In this document: positions 16,176 to 24,690 of the stretch, piece after piece
Position numbering within the stretch: the stretch's first letter is position 1
Layout: each line of letters begins with the position of its first letter
Assembly: GCA_024743435.1 (NCBI GenBank)
Contig: JANSWO010000001.1
Coordinates: forward strand, 744,001-808,000
Direction: 5' to 3'
Source: Pseudomonadaceae bacterium
Lineage (GTDB): Bacteria; Pseudomonadota; Gammaproteobacteria; Pseudomonadales; Azotimanducaceae
DNA length: 64,000 bases
Translations under genes and position numbers: made by a program
The notes under the pieces: generated by a model
Database searches by the model: none
Seen by the model: only the letters and a program-made list of their open reading frames with translations
Told to the model about the DNA's origin: nothing

Positions 16176-17024
16176 ATGATTGCTGAACAACATCTGCTCC
16201 GCGCAGCGCGCCGAATTCTCCTGCCGTTGGTGCGCATTATGCTGCGAAACGGTATCGCCTCCGATGCGTTCACGGAACTGGTGCGTAAAGCCTATGTCGA
16301 TGTCGCAGACGATGAGTTCGGCATCCCAGGAAAGAAGCAGACAGTCTCACGCATCTCTGTGATAACCGGCCTGAACCGCAAAGAAGTTGCCCGCCTTCGA
16401 GGCATGGACCCTGTGGATGGAGGCGACGAGCGTTGGCGTAACCGGGCAGCGACGGTGCTGGGTGCCTGGGAACTGGATCCGGCGTTTCTCGATCGAAAAG
16501 GTGATCCGCTTGAGCTGAAGTTTGCCGGCGCATCGCCAAGCTTCTCTGACCTCGTCAAAAAACATAGCGGCGATATGCAACCCAGGGCAGTGCTCGATGA
16601 ACTGATCAGGGTGGGTTCGGTGGAATCGGTTGAGGGCGAGCGCTTCCGCATGTCGAGGCGCGGTTACGAACCGTCGGGTGACCCGGAAGCAATGATAGAT
16701 ATTCTCGGTGTTGATGCGGCGGAGTTCATTGAGACGATTGATTTCAATGTTCAGAACAACCCGGATGAGTCGTTAATGCAGGGCAAAGTGCTCTACAACA
16801 ATGTTCCGGTTGAGCACGAACGGGCGTTTTTGGATTTTTCGCGGCGCCAGGGTCGCAAGCTGATTGACGAGTTGAATCATTGGCTTTCTGAGCGAGATCT
16901 ACCTAAAGACAGTCCAGAGTCGCAGCCCCGCCGAACCTTGGGTGTTGGGATATTCCAGATAAATAAGCCGTCGCCGTTTGGCCCCGAAGCCACCGGTGAC
17001 CGCAAGGCCGAGGAGGCCGAATGA
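16176..17024 (+). CDS. DUF6502-family protein with HTH, probable regulator
   Basis: A 282-residue soluble protein matching the uncharacterised DUF6502 type. The N-terminal half includes 'TELVRKAYVDVADDEFGI' and then 'TVSRISVITGLNRKEVARL' near residues 50-70, which reads as a helix-turn-helix with the usual hydrophobic and Gly spacing. The rest is mixed and ends in a charged, Pro-containing tail. A GCGGAGC site precedes ATG 16176; a TTG lies one codon upstream. The stop overlaps the next start (ATGA). The position between two DUF5666 lipoproteins, and the palindrome pair upstream, make an autoregulatory DNA-binding role likely, but this is inference. Confidence 0.75.
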   Translation: MIAEQHLLRAARRILLPLVRIMLRNGIASDAFTELVRKAYVDVADDEFGIPGKKQTVSRISVITGLNRKEVARLRGMDPVDGGDERWRNRAATVLGAWELDPAFLDRKGDPLELKFAGASPSFSDLVKKHSGDMQPRAVLDELIRVGSVESVEGERFRMSRRGYEPSGDPEAMIDILGVDAAEFIETIDFNVQNNPDESLMQGKVLYNNVPVEHERAFLDFSRRQGRKLIDELNHWLSERDLPKDSPESQPRRTLGVGIFQINKPSPFGPEATGDRKAEEAE

Positions 17025-18559
17025 TGTTTTCTAGCGGACGCGTAATCACATTACTCGTATTGACCCTGCTGCTCTCAGCCTGCGGCGGAGGTGGCGGCGG
17101 AAGCAGCGCGCCTGCAGTGGCTCCTGGTGGTGGTTCGAGTGGAGGCGGGACTGGCGGTTCGGGCGGTGGTGGTTCTGGCGGCGGCAGCGGTGGTGGCACA
17201 CAACCATCCGTCGAGATCGAGGGCGGGGTCAGTGGAACCGGACTCAATGTCGGACCCGTGCAGGGGTTCAGCAGCGTAATCGTCAACGGTCTGGCCATGG
17301 ACGTGAGTAATGCCACCATTCGCGTCGAAGGCGCCATTGCAGACCAGAGTGCGCTCCGTGAGGGTCAGGGCGTACTTGTCGTCGGCGATCTCCAGTCTCT
17401 TGAGGCGGTAGAGCTTCGCTATCGCGCCCAGATTCGAGGCCCGGTCACCGACCTTGCGGTTATCGATCCGTTGATCGGCACCGCTGATCTGACCGTGTTC
17501 GGACAGCCTGTTCGCCTGAACGCGGCAACACTTTATTACCAGACTCAGTTTGGGCTGGTGCAGACCGGTGATGTCCTGGAGGTGAGTGGCAGCGTTAACA
17601 ATGCCGGCGTGCTGGCCGCGAGCTATGTCGAGATCATCGATAATCCGAGCGAGTACAAAGTTGTCGGCCCGATCGACATGCTCACGAGCTCCACTCTGAC
17701 GATGGGGGGATTGGCTGTGGACTTCAGTTCCGCAACGCTGAACAACTTCAACGGCAATGCGATCTCCTCCACTGACGTCGTCGAGGCCCGGGGGGCAGTA
17801 GGGGGCTTTACTGCTCCCGATCAGTTCAATGCCGAAGTGATCGAGCGTATCCCGCAGGTACAGGTGAATGATGGCGCGGATGTGGAAATTGAGGGTTTCG
17901 TCACCAGCACCGGCGGCGCCAGTGATTTCGTACTGGCCGGGCAGCCTGTCGCCGTAACGCCGTCTACAGTCTATGAGCTAGGCGCGGAAGATGACGTCAG
18001 CGTGGACGACAAGGTCGTAGTTGCTGGCCAGGTCAACTCGTCGGGGATTCTGGTCGCCACCAGGATCACTTTCAGACCATTGCAGGCAGTGCGAGTTGAA
18101 GGACCGATCGAGGCGATCGATCTAACAGATTCGACCGTGCAGAGTCTTGGGCTTACGTTTGCGGTTCGTGGTACGACGGTCCTTGAGGACGATAGCAGCT
18201 TGGGGATTGATCCCCTGGTATTAGCTGATCTCATGATCGGAGATTTCGTAGAGGCTCGCGGATTTCTCGAAGGCCAGCAGGTGGTCGCGGCTGAGCTGGA
18301 GAGAGACGATTCGGACCCTCGCTCAAGACTCAGGGGGCCGATCACTGCGTTGAACTCGGGCTCCAGTACTCTGAGTTTGTTGGATGTCCCCATCGTGACT
18401 TCTAGCAGTACGCAATATGAGGATGACGACGACAACGTGCTGTCCCAGGCGGAGTTTTTTGCGCTGCTTGATACCGGCATCTTCGTCGAAGCCAGATGGG
18501 ACAACTTCGTCACGACCGGTGAACCCGTCGATCAATTGTCCCTGGAGGATGATGACTAG
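17021..18559 (+). CDS. Second DUF5666-repeat lipoprotein
   Basis: A 512-residue paralogue of the protein at 14596. The signal peptide ends in 'LLSAC' (lipobox), followed by about 50 residues that are almost wholly Gly and Ser, then repeats with 'VQGFSSVIVNGLAM', 'GQGVLVVGDL', 'TGDVLEVSGS', 'EIEGFVTS' and 'IGDFVEARGF'. Both proteins end alike with a 'TSSSTQYED'-type segment, 'EFF' and a final 'LSLED' motif, so the C-terminus is probably a conserved functional end. It starts at ATG overlapping the DUF6502 stop by four bases, proving an operon arrangement. Envelope location is predicted; its biochemical role is unknown. Confidence 0.85.
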   Translation: MMFSSGRVITLLVLTLLLSACGGGGGGSSAPAVAPGGGSSGGGTGGSGGGGSGGGSGGGTQPSVEIEGGVSGTGLNVGPVQGFSSVIVNGLAMDVSNATIRVEGAIADQSALREGQGVLVVGDLQSLEAVELRYRAQIRGPVTDLAVIDPLIGTADLTVFGQPVRLNAATLYYQTQFGLVQTGDVLEVSGSVNNAGVLAASYVEIIDNPSEYKVVGPIDMLTSSTLTMGGLAVDFSSATLNNFNGNAISSTDVVEARGAVGGFTAPDQFNAEVIERIPQVQVNDGADVEIEGFVTSTGGASDFVLAGQPVAVTPSTVYELGAEDDVSVDDKVVVAGQVNSSGILVATRITFRPLQAVRVEGPIEAIDLTDSTVQSLGLTFAVRGTTVLEDDSSLGIDPLVLADLMIGDFVEARGFLEGQQVVAAELERDDSDPRSRLRGPITALNSGSSTLSLLDVPIVTSSSTQYEDDDDNVLSQAEFFALLDTGIFVEARWDNFVTTGEPVDQLSLEDDD

Positions 18560-18621
18560 CCTGTTGCTGCTCGCGGTAATGGATTGGCTTATGCTCAAGT
18601 CCGAGAATGCATTCCAACTTT

Positions 18622-18637
18622 TATACAGGTGTGTATA
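18622..18637. promoter_or_regulatory. Palindromic operator candidate before Rieske gene
   Basis: TATACA-GGTG-TGTATA is an inverted repeat with perfect 6-bp arms, 46 bases before the start codon at 18684. The AT-rich stretch with TATAGT nearby could hold the -10 element. Its form suits a TetR- or GntR-type dimer; the binder is not identified. Confidence 0.4.
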
Positions 18638-18683
18638 GTTCTATAGTGTTTTCGCGCGAACCGACATCGACGAGGAGAGGGAC

Positions 18684-20045
18684 ATGGCAGACGTAGTGAA
18701 TCTTGACCAGTGGCCGGATCAACAGACCCGAGGCCACACCATTCCAGGTAATCGATATACCTCCCGCGAGTTCTTCGAGCAGGAATGGGAAGGCATGTGG
18801 ACCAAGGTTTGGCTCTTGCTCGGCCGCGAGGCGCAGTTGCCCAACCCTGGCGATTGGCAGATGGAGCCGGTCGGTCGGGAAGAGATACTGATGGTTCGGC
18901 AGAAGGACGGTGGCATAAAGGCGTTCTTCAATGTTTGCCAGCACCGCGGTAACCCACTGGTTAGCGAGACCCGTGGTCACGTTCGCAGCCGCTTTGTCTG
19001 CAAGTACCACAGTTGGGCGTTCACACCAGATGGCGAACTCAACTTCGCACCGGACAAGGACGATTTTCCGGAGGGCAATCCCTGCGGCAAGGTTCGCCTG
19101 GTTGAGCTGGCCTGTGAAACGTTCGCTGGCTTCATCTGGGTCAACATGGATCCCGAAGCGCAGCCTCTGAAGCAATTCCTCGGCCCCATCTGGGATGAGT
19201 GGGAAGCGCGAGAAGTGCACACCTGGAAGCGAACCATGGCGAATACCATGTGGCTGCCGTGTAACTGGAAGGTTGTGCTGGACAACTTCAACGAGTCCTA
19301 CCACGTACCAACGGTGCACATGGGCGCGACGCCAAGCACCGATCGCAAAGCGGTACGCGGCAACATCAACACCTACTACAAAGAAACGCGCTTCGATCTG
19401 GCGGACGAAGGCCATAACCGCATGGTAATGAAGGGTGGCTACAGCACCGGCCAGACCGACAAAGAAGGCAACATTCTAGAGCCGCTGGCGGGCCTGCTTG
19501 AGTACTGGGGGCTGGACCCTGCGGAATTCAAAGGCCGCCCGGAAGATACGCGCGAGGCGCTGCAGGAAGCCAAGCGTAAGCGTGGCCCTGAGATGGGTTA
19601 CAGCCATTACAGCAACGTGCCGGCGGAACAGCTCACGGATGCCTTTCATTACACGTTGTTCCCGAATTTTGCGGTGTCGTTGTGGTCTGATGGCTTTCAC
19701 TTTCTGCGTGCGCGGCCGCATCCGGATGATCCGGAGCAGTGTCTGTTCGATAACTGGTGGTATTCGAGCCCGGCGTCCATCGGCGCGCCGAATTCCAACC
19801 GTCCGCTCAGCGGTGATCTGGAGAACGCCAACCCCGAAACGGGCGAGGTGGACGTCAATGTGCTGACGTATCCGGAAGACTCGATTGGCCCGGCGATTGA
19901 AGAAGACGTTGCGGTGTTTGTTACGCAGCAACGGGGCTTCCGCTCGCGAGGCTTTAAAGGGGTTTACCTGTCGAATCAGGAGAAGCGCATTCGCCGCTAC
20001 CACGAGTTGATAGACGACTACATTGATGGGCGGCTGCCGAAGTAG
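18684..20045 (+). CDS. Rieske non-heme iron oxygenase, alpha subunit
   Basis: A 453-residue aromatic-ring-hydroxylating-type oxygenase. The Rieske [2Fe-2S] ligands are Cys85-x-His87 ('NVCQHRGN') and Cys106-x2-His109 ('FVCKYHSW'). The catalytic domain has the bridging Asp/Asn and iron-binding His in 'DNFNESYHVPTVH', with a later Asp expected near residue 380. Electrons must come from a ferredoxin/reductase encoded elsewhere, as no partner or beta-subunit gene is adjacent. GAGGAGAGGG precedes the ATG. The subfamily is typical of uncharacterised Rieske enzymes in steroid-, terpenoid- and aromatic-degrading bacteria. The downstream tandem array begins right after its stop codon. Confidence 0.92.
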   Translation: MADVVNLDQWPDQQTRGHTIPGNRYTSREFFEQEWEGMWTKVWLLLGREAQLPNPGDWQMEPVGREEILMVRQKDGGIKAFFNVCQHRGNPLVSETRGHVRSRFVCKYHSWAFTPDGELNFAPDKDDFPEGNPCGKVRLVELACETFAGFIWVNMDPEAQPLKQFLGPIWDEWEAREVHTWKRTMANTMWLPCNWKVVLDNFNESYHVPTVHMGATPSTDRKAVRGNINTYYKETRFDLADEGHNRMVMKGGYSTGQTDKEGNILEPLAGLLEYWGLDPAEFKGRPEDTREALQEAKRKRGPEMGYSHYSNVPAEQLTDAFHYTLFPNFAVSLWSDGFHFLRARPHPDDPEQCLFDNWWYSSPASIGAPNSNRPLSGDLENANPETGEVDVNVLTYPEDSIGPAIEEDVAVFVTQQRGFRSRGFKGVYLSNQEKRIRRYHELIDDYIDGRLPK

Positions 20046-20061
20046 GAGACCTGGCGGAGTC

Positions 20062-20602
20062 AGATTGCCGCGCCACCTCGAACACCCGTCGTCGCGAGCA
20101 TAGCGAAGCGATCTCTTCTCGAGCTTGGCCGGTGTAGTTCGCTTCAGGAGATTGCCGCGCCCCCTTTGAGTAACTGGCTGAGCCAGTTGCTCTTCGGAGA
20201 CTCGCAATGACGGACTATTTGGCGTCCGTCCGAAAGTAGGGAGTCTTTGGAAGGGAGATTGCCGCGCGACCTCGAGCTTCCGTCTTCGCGAGCATAGCGA
20301 CGCGATCTGTTCTCAATCTTCATCTGGGTAGCTCGCTTCAGGAGGTTGCCGCGCCCCCTATGAGCAACTGGCTGGGCCAGTTGCTCTTCGGCGACTCGCA
20401 ATGACGGACTATTTGGCGTCCGTCCGAAAGTAGGGAGTCTTTGGAAGGGAGATTGCCGCGCGACCTCGAACTTCCGTCTTCGCGAGCATAGCGACGCGAT
20501 CTCTTCTCGAGCTTGGCCGGTGTAGTTCGCTTCAGGAGATTGCCGCGCCCCCTTTGAGTAACTGGCTGAGCCAGTCGCTCGTCAGTGGCTCGCAATGACG
20601 GG
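20062..20602. repeat. 194-bp tandem array of palindrome-ended repeat elements
   Basis: Three units begin with AGATTGCCGCG at 20062, 20256 and 20450, a period of exactly 194 bases. Within each unit a 128-base element runs from CCGTC-x-TCGCGAG to CTCGCAATGACGG, whose ends are inverted copies of each other: 20086-20213, 20280-20407 and 20474-20601. The 66-base spacers are also nearly identical. Each element contains AACTGGC-x3-GCCAGTT (the last copy ends AGTC). The ends match the widespread 'CGTCATTGCGAG' class of bacterial intergenic palindromic repeats. The region lies between the Rieske and kinase genes and has no protein-coding gene I would support. Confidence 0.85.
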
Positions 20603-20675
20603 GAACAGATGTCAGCGACGCGATCTCCTCCAGTCTTGGGCTATGCTGGCGGCTGTCCAACCGTCGGGTCTGCCC

Positions 20676-21761
20676 ATGGATCGCCAAGTCACGTTGTCGA
20701 GTGCTTCTGAATTCGACGTCAAGCTCGCCAACGAATTGCTGTCCGAGCACTTCGGCCAACGAATCTCATCGGTAAATACGGCACCACTCGGCGAAGGCGT
20801 GGGCCTCATGTCCGCTATCGCGAGGGCTTGGCTTACCTTGGCAGACGGTAGCGAGCGTTCTGTCGTGTTCAAGTACGTCGCGCAGACTGACAACGCCTCG
20901 ATTGCAAAAGGGCTCAACTACTACTCAAACGAGCTGAACTTCTATCGGCATCTGGCCAATGATTGCCCAATACCCATTCCAAGGGCGATCTATGCCTACA
21001 TCGAGCCAGAGACCCAGGAGTTTCTTCTCATCCTGGAAGACATCACCGATGTGCCTCCCGGCGATCAGCTGCAAGGCTGTGATCGAGCGCTGATGTCTCG
21101 CGCGTTCCAGCGCGCCGGGGAATTACATGGCCGCTACTGGGGTAGGACCGAAGAGCACTCCTGGCTCAACTACCACAACACAGATGAGTTGAATCTGTTT
21201 CGCCGCGACGTGATTTACCAGCCTGGAGTCGTGCCGACCCTCGAACGATTCGGCAGTCTTTTTGCTGGCAACCTCGAAAGCACCGTTGTGCGTATTGGTG
21301 AGCAATTCGTTGAAGTTTTCGAACGCGCCATGTCTGGCGCGCAAACCTTTATCCACGGTGACTATCGCATCGACAACATGTTGCTGCCAGAGATTGATGG
21401 GCAGACGGACATCATCACCGTCGACTGGCAGAACAGCGGCGGCGGCAAAGGTCCCCACGATATTGCTTACTTCAGTTCGCAAAGCTGTGGGCCTGAACTG
21501 CGCGGTGAGGCTGAAATTGCGGAACTGCGCGTTTATCACGACACGCTTATTGGCGCGGGTGTTCGTGGCTACAGCTTTGATGAGTGTTTGCGCGACTATC
21601 GTCTGAATCTGATGGCGACGATGATCACGCCGGTCGCGGTCTGCGGAACCCTGGATCAGGGTAACGAGCGTGGCGTCGAGTTGGGCCGCACGATGCTGGA
21701 ACGCTCGCTGTCCGCGCTCCAAAGCATGGAGTGCGATCAGCTATTGCGAGAACTCTTTTAG
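20676..21761 (+). CDS. APH/EcKL-fold small-molecule kinase
   Basis: A 361-residue kinase-fold protein of the aminoglycoside-phosphotransferase/ecdysteroid-kinase-like superfamily. It has 'PLGEGVGLMSA' as the glycine-rich loop, 'LILEDI' as the hinge, 'FIHGDYRIDNMLL' as the catalytic loop and 'TVDWQN' as the metal-binding Asp. The frame is open back to 20595 inside the repeat array, but ATG 20676 gives an N-terminus that aligns in length with the paralogue at 50826. The substrate is unlikely to be an aminoglycoside; members close to oxygenases may phosphorylate hydroxylated lipophilic compounds, which is inference. It converges with the SDR gene, only four bases between stops. Confidence 0.85.
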   Translation: MDRQVTLSSASEFDVKLANELLSEHFGQRISSVNTAPLGEGVGLMSAIARAWLTLADGSERSVVFKYVAQTDNASIAKGLNYYSNELNFYRHLANDCPIPIPRAIYAYIEPETQEFLLILEDITDVPPGDQLQGCDRALMSRAFQRAGELHGRYWGRTEEHSWLNYHNTDELNLFRRDVIYQPGVVPTLERFGSLFAGNLESTVVRIGEQFVEVFERAMSGAQTFIHGDYRIDNMLLPEIDGQTDIITVDWQNSGGGKGPHDIAYFSSQSCGPELRGEAEIAELRVYHDTLIGAGVRGYSFDECLRDYRLNLMATMITPVAVCGTLDQGNERGVELGRTMLERSLSALQSMECDQLLRELF

Positions 21762-21765
21762 GTAG

Positions 21766-22557
21766 CTAGCTTTGCTTGGGTTTGTATTGATAGCTGCGCT
21801 GGGTACGGCCTCCGGCGATCAGATGATGTTCGCCGGTTATCCAGCCACCTGCATCAGAGCAAAGTAGCAGCACCATCGCCGCGATGTCGTCGGGAGTGCC
21901 CGTGCGCCCCAGAGGAATAGTGCGCGCGAGCTCGTCGAGCTTGTCCTCGATGCCGAGGACGGCACGGTATGCTTCGGTAACGACAGGCCCCGGCGACACA
22001 CAGTTCACCCGGATGCCCTGTTCTGCGAGTTCCAGCGCGAGCGTCTGAGTAAGATTGATCAGCCCTGCTTTTGCTGCTGCGTAGGGGCCCGTGAACGGTG
22101 AGCCGCGAGTGCCGGCACCTGATGTGATGTTGACGATGGCGCCACCATTCGGCATTCGCTTCGCCGCGGCTTTGCAGCCTTGAAAGGCCGACGTCAGGTT
22201 GAGCTCCAACTGCGAGCGGAACGTCTCATCCGGTGTGTCGATCAGTGCGTGTACATCTTTCTCATCTGAGCCACCGACGTTGTTAACCCAGATGTCGAGC
22301 CGGCCGAACGCGTCTATCGCCCCGTCTGCGACAGTCTCGGAAAAATCTCTTATGTCGCCCTCAACGATGAGAGCGTCAGTGCCTCGCTCGCGAATGCCTG
22401 CGGCAGTTTCTTCGAGATCAGTGAGACGCCGGGCGTTGAGCACCACGCGTGCGCCCGCGTCGGCCAGCGCCCAGGCGATGCCACGGCCAATACCCTGGCC
22501 GGAGCCGGTGACAACGGCTACCTGATTGTCGAGACGGAACTGATCGAGCAAACTCAT
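21766..22557 (-). CDS. Short-chain dehydrogenase/reductase
   Basis: A 263-residue NAD(P)-dependent oxidoreductase of the classical SDR type. 'VVTGSGQGIGRG' is the nucleotide-binding TGxxxGxG motif, 'NNVGG' replaces the usual NNAG, and the catalytic Ser and 'YAAAKAG' (Tyr-x3-Lys) are present, with 'SPGPV' after. It would interconvert an alcohol and a ketone. TATACT lies six bases before the ATG with no Shine-Dalgarno site, an arrangement compatible with a leaderless mRNA. It faces away from the DUF7064-type gene at 22634. Confidence 0.92.
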   Translation of the reverse strand: MSLLDQFRLDNQVAVVTGSGQGIGRGIAWALADAGARVVLNARRLTDLEETAAGIRERGTDALIVEGDIRDFSETVADGAIDAFGRLDIWVNNVGGSDEKDVHALIDTPDETFRSQLELNLTSAFQGCKAAAKRMPNGGAIVNITSGAGTRGSPFTGPYAAAKAGLINLTQTLALELAEQGIRVNCVSPGPVVTEAYRAVLGIEDKLDELARTIPLGRTGTPDDIAAMVLLLCSDAGGWITGEHHLIAGGRTQRSYQYKPKQS

Positions 22558-22633
22558 TGGCTGAGTATATAGGGGTATGCGCCGCGCAGACGATCTAAGC
22601 GATGCTGCGTTTAACGACTAGTGGGAGAGTGAT

Positions 22634-23635
22634 ATGAATGATCGCAATGATGAGCTTATGCACTCGGTTGGTAACGATCCGGCCTGGAGCGAGAGCTACT
22701 ACTTCAATTTTGTGGATCCGACAACGAAGCTCGCGATGTTCACGCGCATGGGCTTTCGCCCGGGCAGTGGCTGGGCGGACGGCCTGCATGCGGTCTATCT
22801 GCCCGGTAAGCGCCTCGCGTTCACCTATGGCCGGCGGGACATACAAACAGACCTCTCAGCCTACGATGGAGATCTGCAGGCCGGCGACCTGAGCATTGAG
22901 TGTGTCGAGCCTCACAAGCAATGGCGCGTGCGCTACGACGGGCCGGCGCAGGACATCGCTGATGGAGAGATACTCCTGGCTCGCCGGAAAGAGCGGCCAG
23001 AGGGATGGTATGCGCCTTCACAGCTCACGATGGACCTGACGTTCGATTGCCTGACCGAGCCGCACTACGCCGCATCGGGGGAACGTGGACACTTTGAGCA
23101 AAGCGGCCGCGTGCATGGCTCGATTCGTTTAGGAGACGAGACCTGGAGCGTGGACGGCTACGGCGTACGGGATAAGTCCTGGGGTCCGAGAGATTGGGGG
23201 GCTGGACAGCGTGAGGAGATGCCGGCAACGACGACAGCGGCGGATCGAAGTACTGGACCAGAGCCGTTCGTAAACTGGTTCTCCATGAACTTCGGAGCGG
23301 ACATTGCGCTAGGTGGTTCTTGTTTTCGGCACCGAGATGGCGTGATGCGCGGCGAGGGCTGGATGCAGCGAGACGGCCGTTCCTTTGCGCTTGAGGATGT
23401 TGTCATTGAAACGACGTACAAGCCCGGTTCGATTGTGCACAAAGACGTCCGCCTCACGGGACGAACATCGGATGGGGAGGCGTTCGCAATTGATGGCTCG
23501 GTGTGGAGCGTGTGCCCAACCAAGATTCCGATGCCCGGCGGCGCGACCTTCGTGAATGAGGGGCTTGCAGAGTTTCGCTGGGATGATCGCATTGGCTACG
23601 GCATTGCAGAGCATTGGCATGCGGTGACGCTGTAG
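22634..23635 (+). CDS. DUF7064/DUF7065-type protein, CrtC-like fold
   Basis: A 333-residue protein of a two-half beta-barrel type annotated as DUF7064/DUF7065 and distantly like hydroxyneurosporene synthase/CrtC lipocalin folds. Typical features are the start 'SESYYFNFVDP', 'GWADGLHAVYLP', the central 'GYGVRDKSWGPRDW' and the C-terminal 'YGIAEHWHAV'. No signal peptide is seen. Such genes recur beside Rieske oxygenases, SDRs and APH-like kinases in degraders. Whether it hydrates, isomerises or binds a lipophilic substrate is unknown. GGGAGAG precedes the ATG by about 6 bases. Confidence 0.75.
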   Translation: MNDRNDELMHSVGNDPAWSESYYFNFVDPTTKLAMFTRMGFRPGSGWADGLHAVYLPGKRLAFTYGRRDIQTDLSAYDGDLQAGDLSIECVEPHKQWRVRYDGPAQDIADGEILLARRKERPEGWYAPSQLTMDLTFDCLTEPHYAASGERGHFEQSGRVHGSIRLGDETWSVDGYGVRDKSWGPRDWGAGQREEMPATTTAADRSTGPEPFVNWFSMNFGADIALGGSCFRHRDGVMRGEGWMQRDGRSFALEDVVIETTYKPGSIVHKDVRLTGRTSDGEAFAIDGSVWSVCPTKIPMPGGATFVNEGLAEFRWDDRIGYGIAEHWHAVTL

Positions 23636-23680
23636 AACCTACTTGCGTGGTTGCTGGGTCTCACTTGCCGCGGATCTTTC

Positions 23681-24553
23681 TCACGATTCGGGTTGAGCGC
23701 TCTGCGTCGACAGGATAAAGCGCTCGAGAATCGCGAACGCGATATCAGGCTTGTCTCGCCAGGGACCGTGCCCGGTGTCCGGTATCACCTCGAACGTCAC
23801 ATCTGCGGACGTCATGCGATCGACGATATCGATTGAATCCTGCAATGGCGTCACGGGGTCCTGGTCGCCGGTTAGCACGAGTGTCGGCGCGGTAATAGCG
23901 CCAAGGCGTTCCCGAAGATCCATCGTATGCCAGGTACCGTCAAGCGAATGAAAGGCCATGGCGAGCGTCGGCCGAAAGATCACAGTGTCTCTCGGCGGTT
24001 GTGGTGTGGTGTTGTAGAGCGACATGCACTTGTCGACAAATGCCCGGGTGCTTTCTGCGTCAACGCCTATCGTAAGAAACCTTCTTGCAGCAGCCTCTGC
24101 GTCTGCTCCTCCGAGCCGTTTGAATTCGGCGATGGATCTCTCTACGTCAAGCTTCGCCTGAGTACTCGCCAGAACCAGTCCGCTTGCATGGGTAGGGTGT
24201 CGGATACCGTATTCCATGGCGATGAAACCACCGCCGGACAAGCCGAGGACAATCGGCTTTTCGATATCCAGCAAGCGACAGAACTCGACAAGGTCATCCG
24301 CCCAGCGTTCGAGACTGAAAACGCCATCGGGTGGATCATCGGATCGGCCGGCGCCTGCGATGTCCAGGTAGATTATGCGGCAGGCATCGCGCAAGGCTGA
24401 GAGAGCGGGTTTGAACACCGAGTGATCAGAGTTTCCGGGAGCCCCATGAAGCAGGATCAGCGTTGGCAGGCGCCGAAGCTTTTTGCCCTCCAGGACGAAC
24501 TCCGGACCTTCGATATCAAAAAACAGGTGCTTGTCGCCAACCAGAATTTTCAT
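23681..24553 (-). CDS. Alpha/beta hydrolase, proline-iminopeptidase-like
   Basis: A 290-residue alpha/beta hydrolase. 'ILLHGAPGNSDHS' is the oxyanion-hole region, 'GLSGGGF' the nucleophile elbow with Ser106, 'TGDQDPVTP' carries the acid and 'TGHGPWRDKP' the His. The HGxPG motif and 'DIAGAGRSDDP' place it near proline iminopeptidases and related esterases, so it may cleave an N-terminal or amide/ester bond. GAGGTAG precedes the ATG. It is divergent from the amidohydrolase at 24691, with an inverted repeat between the two genes that could control both. Confidence 0.88.
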   Translation of the reverse strand: MKILVGDKHLFFDIEGPEFVLEGKKLRRLPTLILLHGAPGNSDHSVFKPALSALRDACRIIYLDIAGAGRSDDPPDGVFSLERWADDLVEFCRLLDIEKPIVLGLSGGGFIAMEYGIRHPTHASGLVLASTQAKLDVERSIAEFKRLGGADAEAAARRFLTIGVDAESTRAFVDKCMSLYNTTPQPPRDTVIFRPTLAMAFHSLDGTWHTMDLRERLGAITAPTLVLTGDQDPVTPLQDSIDIVDRMTSADVTFEVIPDTGHGPWRDKPDIAFAILERFILSTQSAQPES

Positions 24554-24612
24554 GAACTACCTCGTGCTTATGGCGCCTGTGAGGGGCTCATAGTAACCGT
24601 TACACCTAACGA

Positions 24613-24634
24613 GATTTCCAGCGTTCTGGAAATC
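24613..24634. promoter_or_regulatory. Inverted repeat between divergent hydrolase genes
   Basis: GATTTCCAG and CTGGAAATC form perfect 9-bp arms around CGTT. It lies 60 bases before the alpha/beta hydrolase start and 57-63 bases before the amidohydrolase start, a good place for one operator serving both promoters. Confidence 0.4.
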
Positions 24635-24690
24635 GCGGATAGTGTTTCGAGTAGCTTAAAGCCTGTACAGTCTCACTTAGAAACAGGGGG

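Noticed and set aside
20062-20602. CRISPR array
   Set aside because: Units are 194 bases with near-identical spacers; repeats are palindrome-ended elements and no cas gene is present.
20144-20759. Three short minus-strand ORFs with similar translations
   Set aside because: They are translations of the 194-bp tandem repeat, not proteins; likewise the open frame 20595-20675 upstream of the kinase.
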